Below, one piece after another: positions 6,871 through 12,215 of a stretch of 14,951 nucleotides of DNA. The DNA lies in contig CAMBRH010000054.1 in NCBI GenBank assembly GCA_945870115.1, forward strand, positions 1-14,951, written 5' to 3'. How positions within the stretch are numbered: position 1 is the stretch's first letter; every line of letters begins with the position of its first letter. The translations under genes and the position numbers were made by a program. Source of the DNA: Chitinophaga pinensis. Lineage in GTDB: Bacteria > Bacteroidota > Bacteroidia > Flavobacteriales_D > Crocinitomicaceae. The notes beneath the pieces were generated by a model. The model was not told the origin of the DNA, did no database searches, and worked only from the letters and a program-made list of their open reading frames with translations.

Positions 6871-6894
6871 TAATGTAATCCATAAAAATATTTT

Positions 6895-7818
6895 ATGAAC
6901 TATACTTTAAATCAATTACAGATATTTTTAAAAATCGTGCAAACACAAAGCGTTACAAAAGCTTCGGAAGAATTGCACCTTACTCAGCCAGCAGTTTCTA
7001 TTCAGTTAAGAAATTTTCAAGATCAATTTGATATTCCTTTAACGGAAGTGGTCGGACGAAAAATTTACATCACTGATTTTGGACGCGAGATTGCTGAAGC
7101 AGCTGAAAATATTATCAATCAAGTTTATGCCATAAATTATAAAACCTTGGCTTACAAAGGTCAATTAACAGGGCGTTTAAAAATTTCTGTGGTTTCAACG
7201 GGTAAGTATGTTATGCCCTACTTTCTAACTGATTTTATGCAGCAACATGATGGAATAGAATTAATGATGGATGTTACTAATAAAAATAAAGTTATTGAGA
7301 GTTTGGAAAATAATGAAGTTGATTTTGCACTTGTTTCTATTTTACCAAATACATTAAATATTGAGAAATTGGATTTACTTCAAAATAAGTTATATTTAGT
7401 TGGTAGTACCAAAACAAAATTTAAAAAAACTGCTAGTGCATCAGAAATATTTAAAGATTTGCCTTTAATTTTTAGGGAAAAAGGTTCAGGAACGAGACAA
7501 ACAATGGAAAATTTTATTGAAAGCAATAACATTTCTGTCTTAAAAAAAATGGAATTAACATCCAATGAAGCGGTAAAACAATCATTGTTGGCTGGATTAG
7601 GATATTCAATTATGCCCCTAATTGGAATTAAAAATGAATTACTCAACAAGGAATTGCAAATTATTTCAATCAAAGGTCTTCCAATTAAGACAACTTGGAG
7701 TTTAATATGGTTAAAAGGAAAGAAACATTCTCCCGTTTCAAACTCCTTATTAGAGCATTTGAAAAATGAAAAATCACAAATTATCCAGGATAAATTTAGC
7801 TGGTATGAGCAGTTTTAA
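6895..7818 (+). CDS. LysR-family transcriptional regulator, CbbR/CmpR-like
   Basis: This 307-aa protein has an N-terminal winged helix-turn-helix (about residues 3-62) with LHLTQPAVSIQLRNFQDQF as recognition segment and GRKIYITDFGREIAEAAENI leading into the linker helix. The effector domain (about 90-295) begins GRLKISVVSTGKYVMPYFL and continues with VTNKNKVIESLENNEVDFALVS. The VST.KY motif and the N[KR] loop before the LxxNEVD helix are typical of CbbR, RbcR and CmpR, regulators of carbon fixation and bicarbonate uptake. That subclass commonly senses metabolites such as 2-phosphoglycolate, RuBP, 2-oxoglutarate or NADPH. The gene points away from the SPFH-icd-sbtA operon across an 88-base shared promoter region with an inverted repeat, the classic LysR layout, so it probably controls that operon and itself. 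Family is certain; subclass and target are inferred from motif and position. Confidence 0.92.
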   Translation: MNYTLNQLQIFLKIVQTQSVTKASEELHLTQPAVSIQLRNFQDQFDIPLTEVVGRKIYITDFGREIAEAAENIINQVYAINYKTLAYKGQLTGRLKISVVSTGKYVMPYFLTDFMQQHDGIELMMDVTNKNKVIESLENNEVDFALVSILPNTLNIEKLDLLQNKLYLVGSTKTKFKKTASASEIFKDLPLIFREKGSGTRQTMENFIESNNISVLKKMELTSNEAVKQSLLAGLGYSIMPLIGIKNELLNKELQIISIKGLPIKTTWSLIWLKGKKHSPVSNSLLEHLKNEKSQIIQDKFSWYEQF

Positions 7819-7919
7819 GTTATTGGGATATGAATAAAAAAACCATTTTCATTTAAAATAAACTTTACAAATAAAATTATTAGACATTTTAAAAACAAAT
7901 TTTTTTAACAGCTTAATTT

Positions 7920-8438
7920 TCAATCAAATATCAATTTACGGATCATACCTTGATTTTTCATTTTCTTAAAACATGAAATTACCACAATTAAGATTAGTGT
8001 TCCAAATATCATAATGACATTTGAAACACCAATGTAAGCTAATCCTAGCACAATGCCAGTGATTGAACCTTATTGCCTCTAATTTCATAGTTTGCGCCAG
8101 CATTTATTTCTACTGCAAGATAAAGCGTCCATAAAAATAAAGCGATTAATACAGCTAATGCTATCAAGGGTTTTTTAGCCGCTTGCCACATTGTTAAAAT
8201 AGTTTCAACGTATGAAATGTTGGTTTGTGAATTTTTTAAATATTCAAAAGCTTCTTCCTTTTTAGCTTTGTCACTTATTACTATATGTTCGTTAGAATTC
8301 CCTTTTGAAGAAAAAAATATCCAAATAATTATTTTTATCTGATAAATGAATTTCATTTATATATTTTATTGGTAAGCTGAAAAGTTTAGGATGTGATTTA
8401 TTTAGTTTAAAGTCAAAACTTATCCAAATTTTATCCAT
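7920..8438 (-). pseudogene. Membrane protein gene with two apparent frameshifts
   Basis: Three successive minus-strand frames read like pieces of one protein. The first starts at an ATG (8436-8438) with MDKIWISFDFKLNKSHPKLF and runs to NNYLDIFF. The frame then shifts at a run of seven T (8311-8317, A on the plus strand) and continues as SSKGNSNEHIVISDKAKKEE, a helical part, and a membrane helix KPLIALAVLIALFLWTLYLAV, up to NYEIRGN. This frame stops at 8045. A neighbouring frame continues from 8069 with GSITGIVLGLAYIGVSNVIM, IFGTLILIVVISCF and KKMKN, stopping at 7920. Adding one A near 8070 would join RGNK to GSITG. The restored product would be about 170 aa with two or three membrane helices. 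Both lesions sit at homopolymers, so sequencing error is the main alternative to true decay. I do not recognise a named family. Confidence 0.6.
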
Positions 8439-8442
8439 TTTT

Positions 8443-8652
8443 TTATTGAGTTTTTTTAAAATTAAATTCTTCAAATTTTTGATTAAAAAAATATGTGTGA
8501 GATTTTGCAATTTTCGTAAGGGAAAAGATAAGGTTTTCTTGATAAAAATAGACTAATGTACAAATTAAAATGTACACAATTGAAACTACTTTAAATAAGG
8601 TGAAAATTGTTTTTTTCAACGCTTTCTCTTTATTAAAATTATTATTTCCCAT
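8443..8652 (-). pseudogene. N-terminal fragment of an alpha/beta-hydrolase (BEM46/YfhR-like)
   Basis: This 69-aa frame (ATG at 8650-8652, MGNNNFNKEK) has one membrane helix, FTLFKVVSIVYILICTLVYF. It then has YQENLIFSLTKIAKSHTYFF and NQKFEEFNFKKTQ, and stops. In flavobacterial membrane-anchored alpha/beta hydrolases the same region reads like YFFQEKLIFFP..L...Y.F.F...FEE and is followed by about 200 residues with the HGNAG and GxSxG catalytic parts. Those parts are absent, so this looks like the 5' remnant of a deleted hydrolase gene, or less likely a small anchored protein in its own right. An upstream ATG at 8683-8685 is possible. The chosen start overlaps the end of the metallopeptidase-like gene by 11 bases, suggesting they were once an operon. 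Confidence 0.55.
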
Positions 8653-9421
8653 TTCCTTCAAAAAATTCTTTTGAAAAATTTTCATTTACTTTTTGGTAAA
8701 ATTCAATAATTAAATCCTGTTTCTGCTTTATTTTTGGATATTTCAAAACAAAACTTTTATAATCTTCTTTTTGGCAAAAAATGTTTTCAGCAAAAGAATT
8801 CACATCATTTTCAATATCTGTCATTGCATATTGATATAAAAATCCTTGTTTCATTAATTCATCACTAAAATCTGTTCCAGCGGCATTTGATCGAATTGCT
8901 TCTACCCCACCAGATTTATATTGATAATCTGCTGAATTAATTGCTTTCCATTTCTCTTCAGGAAATAAATCTGGATAATTTCTTAACAAGATACTTGAAA
9001 ATTCGTGGTGAAACGTTTTTTCTAAATATTCATCAGTATAACCTTCAGAAATTCCATTATTTGTAACGTAAACAATATCATTTGAATTTGTTCCACCATA
9101 GCCAACACCAAAAAATTCAATTCTTTTTAAAACGTAAATTTTCACTAAATTTTGCTTTAAAACTTCTTCTGGATATTTCTTCAAAGCTTTTTTGATAATT
9201 TTCAAACTTCGGCTCACTTCAGAGTCTGCCAAATCTTCTCCTTTTGCTTTTATTTCTTCACTTTTCCAATCCTCTGGAAAGGTCTTTTCTGTCACCTTAA
9301 CTTCAATTGGAATTTCAATTTTATCTTGCTCTTCTTGAGATTGAAAATTGTCATAATCTAGTTTACTTCCGCAAGAAAGAAATAAAGTTGCCAAACATAA
9401 AATTGTTATATAATTAACCAT
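8642..9421 (-). CDS. Lipoprotein resembling putative zinc-binding metallopeptidases
   Basis: This 259-aa protein has a lipoprotein signal ending in ATLFLSC (Cys17). The mature part has charged segments, a pattern of IKKALKKYPEEVLKQNLVKI (about 75-94), a Gly-rich YGGTNSNDIVYV and then TFHHEFSSILLRNYPDLFP (136-154). A later acidic helix, DIENDVNSFAENIF (202-215), follows. The layout (hydrophobic histidine helix, then an ENDxxxxAENIF helix) resembles the Bacteroidota putative zinc-binding metallopeptidases (Peptidase_Mx1-like), usually found with HExxH. Here the motif is HHEFSS, so the second zinc His of HExxH is missing and activity is doubtful. It lies 55 bases after the upstream lipoprotein gene and may share its transcript. 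It is probably anchored in the periplasm or outer membrane. Confidence 0.6.
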   Translation of the reverse strand: MVNYITILCLATLFLSCGSKLDYDNFQSQEEQDKIEIPIEVKVTEKTFPEDWKSEEIKAKGEDLADSEVSRSLKIIKKALKKYPEEVLKQNLVKIYVLKRIEFFGVGYGGTNSNDIVYVTNNGISEGYTDEYLEKTFHHEFSSILLRNYPDLFPEEKWKAINSADYQYKSGGVEAIRSNAAGTDFSDELMKQGFLYQYAMTDIENDVNSFAENIFCQKEDYKSFVLKYPKIKQKQDLIIEFYQKVNENFSKEFFEGNGK

Positions 9422-9476
9422 ATCATAAAAATCGAATATAATAATAAGAAATAAAGTTGAATAAAAATGCTAAAAA

Positions 9477-9872
9477 TTATTCCACTTTAAATTTAACTAA
9501 GCAATGATTCTCAATTCCAAAATTAGCATCCTTATCATATTTTACTTCTAAAATTGTTATTTTATTATTTCCAAAATCTGCAAAAGGTAAGTATTCATCA
9601 TCATAAAAACCAAAAGTTAATTTTTCTTTTTCATTTATTTTAAAAGTAAAAGTACATTCCCCAGCCCAAAAACAAGTTGCATTTGGAGGACATCTCGAAT
9701 CTACAAGTAAATCATCAAATTCAATTTTTATTTTATCTTTATTTGATAATTGGATTTCGACAGATTTCCCAAACGAAATTGAAACTTCATCGTTTATTTG
9801 ATAATCTTTTTTATCACATGCAGATAATATTGCGACCAATAATACTGTTTTAACAATTGTAATAACTTTCAT
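9477..9872 (-). CDS. Small lipoprotein with DSRCP...CxWAGxC motif
   Basis: This 131-aa protein has a clear lipoprotein signal (VLLVAILSAC, Cys19) followed by DKKD. The mature part is beta-rich. Residues 58-73, DSRCPPNATCFWAGEC, carry three cysteines and a Trp, a motif I recognise from many small secreted Bacteroidota and proteobacterial proteins of unknown function. A further Cys sits near the C-terminus (ENHCLVKF), so two disulfides are possible. It lies downstream of the ndk terminator and upstream of the metallopeptidase-like lipoprotein on the same strand; both could form a two-gene cell-envelope unit. No function can be assigned. Confidence 0.75.
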   Translation of the reverse strand: MKVITIVKTVLLVAILSACDKKDYQINDEVSISFGKSVEIQLSNKDKIKIEFDDLLVDSRCPPNATCFWAGECTFTFKINEKEKLTFGFYDDEYLPFADFGNNKITILEVKYDKDANFGIENHCLVKFKVE

Positions 9873-9938
9873 CTTAAATAATTGAATTAAAAAACTCTTA
9901 TATCTTTTACAAACGCATTTTTTTGAATTTTATTACAC

Positions 9939-9967
9939 AAAAAAAGTCGAACATTTCTGCTCGACTT
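9939..9967 (-). terminator. Intrinsic terminator of ndk
   Basis: On the minus strand, AAGTCGAGCA pairs with TGTTCGACTT in a ten-base stem (one G-T wobble) closed by a GAAA tetraloop (9944-9967), followed by a run of T. It starts 26 bases after the ndk stop. The opposite direction lacks a T-run, so it is one-sided. Confidence 0.9.
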
Positions 9968-9992
9968 CCTAAATTATAATTTTGAAATAAAA

Positions 9993-10412
9993 TTAGAATA
10001 TTTCGTTTGCTGCAAAGTGAAATTTTCCTTCAATTTCTGCATTTTCATCAGAATCAGAACCGTGAACTGCATTTCTACCTTTGTTTTCAGCATAAGATTT
10101 ACGAATTGTTCCTTCAGCTGCTTCTGCTGGATCAGTTGCTCCAACTAAAGTTCTGAAATCAGCAACTGCATTTTCTTTCTCAAGAATTGCTGCGATGATT
10201 GGTCCAGAAGTCATATACTCAACTAATTCTCCATAGAAAGGTCTTTCAGAGTGAACTTCGTAGAATTTTTGTGCTTGCTCAGTTGTCAAACGCGTATATT
10301 TCATCGCTTTAATTTGAAAACCTGCTTCGATAATCATATCAATAATTTTTCCTGTGTGCTTGTTTTCCAATGCATCAGGCTTTAACATTGTAAATGTTCT
10401 ATTTGTTGCCAT
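9993..10412 (-). CDS. ndk: Nucleoside diphosphate kinase
   Basis: Ndk transfers the gamma phosphate of ATP to nucleoside diphosphates through a phospho-histidine and balances the NTP and dNTP pools in the cytoplasm. At 139 aa it has normal bacterial length. The start is TFTMLKPDALENKHTGKII (7-24), with the nucleotide-site Lys11. Family residues continue with FYEVHSERPFYGELVEYMTSG (50-70) and VGATDPAEAAEGTIRKSYA (90-108), and the catalytic His117 is in NAVHGSDS (114-121). Codon choice includes more synonymous variation than the neighbouring low-expression lipoproteins, as expected for an abundant protein. It has its own TAnnTTTG promoter and a strong downstream hairpin, so it is probably monocistronic. 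Confidence 0.98.
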   Translation of the reverse strand: MATNRTFTMLKPDALENKHTGKIIDMIIEAGFQIKAMKYTRLTTEQAQKFYEVHSERPFYGELVEYMTSGPIIAAILEKENAVADFRTLVGATDPAEAAEGTIRKSYAENKGRNAVHGSDSDENAEIEGKFHFAANEIF

Positions 10413-10434
10413 TTTTATTTTTTTTAATCGGGTG

Positions 10435-10442
10435 CAAAGATA
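10435..10442 (-). promoter_or_regulatory. -7 box of the ndk promoter
   Basis: On the minus strand the sequence is TATCTTTG, a full match to TAnnTTTG, 22 bases before the ndk start codon. The place where a -33 TTG is expected falls inside a 7-bp tandem repeat and lacks a clean TTG. Confidence 0.7.
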
Positions 10443-10452
10443 GTATTTAATT

Positions 10453-10480
10453 ATGAATTATGAACGATGAATTATGAATT
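10453..10480. repeat. Four tandem 7-bp units upstream of ndk
   Basis: Four head-to-tail heptamers, ATGAATT ATGAACG ATGAATT ATGAATT (the second has two changes), end in a CAT that extends the last unit into a palindrome. They cover the expected -33 region of ndk. The array is short and may just be a low-complexity relic, but copy number change would shift promoter spacing. Confidence 0.6.
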
Positions 10481-10584
10481 CATTTAGGTAAAAAATTATC
10501 AAAAGAGCCATTTATTGTGTAAAACATTTTTTAGATTTCATTCATTAAAACAAAGAATTCAAATTTTAATCAATATAATTTCTA

Positions 10585-10620
10585 TTGTTAGAATAAAATT
10601 AAAAAAATATTTTATCTTTA
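10585..10620 (+). promoter_or_regulatory. Probable promoter of the two-gene lipoprotein unit
   Basis: A TTG at 10585-10587 and TATCTTTA at 10613-10620 (seven of eight matches to TAnnTTTG) are separated by 25 bases, slightly long. The -7 box is 41 bases before the start codon at 10662. The rest of the 249-base gap back to ndk is AT-rich and holds only the ndk promoter and tandem repeat. Confidence 0.4.
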
Positions 10621-10661
10621 CAATCTGATAATTTATAACCGATATTTAGCTAAATTATAAA

Positions 10662-11339
10662 ATGAAATTTTACATTTATATATTTCTAACTTTAAATTTG
10701 ATTTTTGTTTCTTGTAACTCTGATAATAAAGATGTTAAGGAAGGAATTATAACATTTGCAATCGATTATCCTGAAAGTAAGGACAATTTTTTCTTGTACC
10801 ATGTATTGCCAAAAGAACTTAAAACTTCTTTTAAAGACAATAAAATGGAACTTAAAATCAAGAAAGCAAATATGGAAAACACGCTTATTATCGACAGTGA
10901 AAATCAAAACATCACAGCCTATTTTAATTATGGAGATGTTTTTACCTCCTACTTAAATCCTTATGATATTTTGCAAATTGTTAGAAAACATCCAGAATAT
11001 TCAATTAAAATAACCAATGAAAAAGATACGCTAATTGGTTTTGATGTTCAAAAAGCAATTGCAATAAATCCAGCTTTTCCAAATAAAAAGATTGAACTTT
11101 GGTTCACAAAAGATATAAAATTTAAAAATCCAAATTGGTTTAACGGCTTTGAAAAAGTTCCAGGTGTTTTATTAAAATATAGCATTATTCAATATGGAAT
11201 AAAAATGGAATTTAAAGCGACGAAATTTGAAAATGTCACTATTTCTGATTCTATTCTTAGTCAAAAAAGACCAGGAAATAATATTCCTCACATTGAGTAT
11301 GACAAAAGAATTAATGAACTTTTTGAATCTTTTAAATGA
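10662..11339 (+). CDS. Lipoprotein of unknown function
   Basis: This 225-aa protein has a lipoprotein signal, MKFYIYIFLTLNLIFVSC (Cys18), and a beta-rich mature part. It begins GIITFAIDYPES, has a MELKIKKANMENTLIIDSE stretch, and towards the end WFNGFEKVPGVLLKYSIIQY followed by GIKMEFKATKFENVTI. The order (a strand opening with G.I.F.I.Y, a middle strand-rich barrel-like region, then VPG.LL.Y with a second strand) is similar to the next gene and to Bacteroidota GLPGLI/DUF4412-type secreted proteins, though I cannot assign it firmly. Its stop overlaps the next start by four bases (ATGA), so the two are coupled. The location is the envelope; the function is unknown. Confidence 0.75.
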   Translation: MKFYIYIFLTLNLIFVSCNSDNKDVKEGIITFAIDYPESKDNFFLYHVLPKELKTSFKDNKMELKIKKANMENTLIIDSENQNITAYFNYGDVFTSYLNPYDILQIVRKHPEYSIKITNEKDTLIGFDVQKAIAINPAFPNKKIELWFTKDIKFKNPNWFNGFEKVPGVLLKYSIIQYGIKMEFKATKFENVTISDSILSQKRPGNNIPHIEYDKRINELFESFK

Positions 11340-11992
11340 AAAACTTAAAATCCTTTTTTTTAATTTTATTCCTATTTACTTGCACAAATATTAGTTTTTC
11401 TCAAAACTATACTCCATTTGAAGGGAAATTAGTTTATAAGGTGGAGCTATCAGATTCAATTTCAAAAAAACCAATTGAAACAAAATTTGTCACGCTTTTC
11501 ACTGATGATAAAATGGTTCGCATAGAATCAGAAACAAATCAACTGGGAAGTCAAATCTTAATCAAACATTTGATTCTAAACAAATATTACATTTTATTAG
11601 AAGTAAATAATCAAAAATATGCAATTCAACATTTAATGGAAAGCGATTCTGCTGCACAAAATTCCCCATCAAAATATACTTTCACTAAAAAATTTGGATC
11701 AAAAAGATTTGATGGAAAAAAAGCAAAAAAAATTAGTGTAAACGCAAAACATTTCGCAAAACCAATTGACATGTACTACTTTAAAAATCTGAATCCTAAA
11801 TATTTAGATGCAATAAAAGGAATACCTGGGCTTCCTGCAGACTATTATTTACAAACTGAAGATGGCGTTTATCACTATACTTTAATTCAATATTCAGAAG
11901 AAAAACAACCAGCGGATTTGTATGGAATTCCAAGTACATATAAAAAATTGAGTTTTGATGAATTTATGGAAATCATGATGCAACAACAATGA
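11336..11992 (+). CDS. Secreted GLPGLI/DUF4412-like protein
   Basis: This 218-aa protein has a type I signal peptide (LKSFFLILFLFTCTNISFSQ, likely cut after about residue 22). The mature part starts FEGKLVYKVELSDSI and continues with strands such as KMVRIESETNQLGSQILIKH. Near the end GIPGLPADYYLQTEDGVYHY carries the GLP-type turn seen in GLPGLI and DUF4412 proteins, then LIQYSEEKQPADLYGIPSTY and a C-terminal helix rich in Met and Gln. It is probably periplasmic or outer-membrane associated and beta-rich. It overlaps the preceding lipoprotein gene by four bases and looks like a distant paralogue of it. No biochemical role is known for this type of protein. Confidence 0.7.
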   Translation: MKNLKSFFLILFLFTCTNISFSQNYTPFEGKLVYKVELSDSISKKPIETKFVTLFTDDKMVRIESETNQLGSQILIKHLILNKYYILLEVNNQKYAIQHLMESDSAAQNSPSKYTFTKKFGSKRFDGKKAKKISVNAKHFAKPIDMYYFKNLNPKYLDAIKGIPGLPADYYLQTEDGVYHYTLIQYSEEKQPADLYGIPSTYKKLSFDEFMEIMMQQQ

Positions 11993-11997
11993 ATTAA

Positions 11998-12116
11998 AGA
12001 TTGGCAGGTTACCTTATTGATTCCAGATTGGCAGATTACAAATTACAGATTGCTTCGCATTCAAGTAAATTGTCTTGAAAGCGAAGCAATCTGTAATATG
12101 CCAATTTGTAATCTGC
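11998..12116. repeat. Imperfect long inverted repeat with internal direct repeats
   Basis: Two direct copies of AGATTGGCAGRTTAC occur at 11998-12012 and 12025-12039. A hairpin follows: a 17-base arm (12042-12058) pairs exactly with 12081-12097, then one mismatch, then TTCAAG/CTTGAA (12060-12065 with 12074-12079) around an 8-base loop. Outside it, GCAGATTACAAATT (12031-12044) is repeated inverted at 12103-12116, offset by a few bases, so the two layers cannot both pair fully. The 223-base gap between the secreted-protein gene and ftsK consists mostly of this element. It is likely a dispersed REP- or MITE-like element, or a transcription-termination structure. Confidence 0.75.
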
Positions 12117-12186
12117 AATTATGATTTTTAACAAATCATTGTTTATACTTCCTCTATTTTCCTGAAAGTGTAAGCAAAAATCTACT

Positions 12187-12194
12187 TATCTTCG
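12187..12194 (+). promoter_or_regulatory. Possible -7 box of ftsK
   Basis: TATCTTCG has seven of eight matches to TAnnTTTG and lies 21 bases before the ftsK start codon. No TTG is found at a standard -33 distance, so support is modest. Confidence 0.4.
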
Positions 12195-12215
12195 TAGAAT
12201 TGTATAAAAGTCAGA

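Larger units (their letters stand above)
6823..6876. promoter_or_regulatory. 11-bp perfect inverted repeat in the divergent promoter region
   Basis: ACATTACAAAG at 6823-6833 is repeated in perfect inverted form, CTTTGTAATGT, at 6866-6876. The arm centres are 43 bp apart, about four helical turns, as expected for two protein dimers on one face of DNA. Each arm includes the end of a -7-like box for the gene that reads away from the centre. A TNA-N7-TNA motif of the CbbR type (TCA..TTA, 6848-6860) lies near the middle, though such motifs are common by chance in AT-rich DNA. The natural candidate binder is the adjacent LysR protein, controlling itself and the operon. Confidence 0.6.

Noticed and set aside
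7380..7673. Minus-strand ORF of 97 codons
   Set aside because: Antisense to the LysR effector domain, which has strong family motifs.
8045..8069. Programmed frameshift as the explanation for the split membrane gene
   Set aside because: There is no typical slippery heptamer at this junction, and a second frameshift is needed upstream, so decay or sequence error is simpler.
10449..10483. CRISPR-like array
   Set aside because: The units are 7 bp and directly adjacent with no spacers, so this is a simple tandem repeat.
10692..10956. ORFs on both strands inside the first lipoprotein gene
   Set aside because: Out-of-frame shadows of the lipoprotein gene, without signals of their own.
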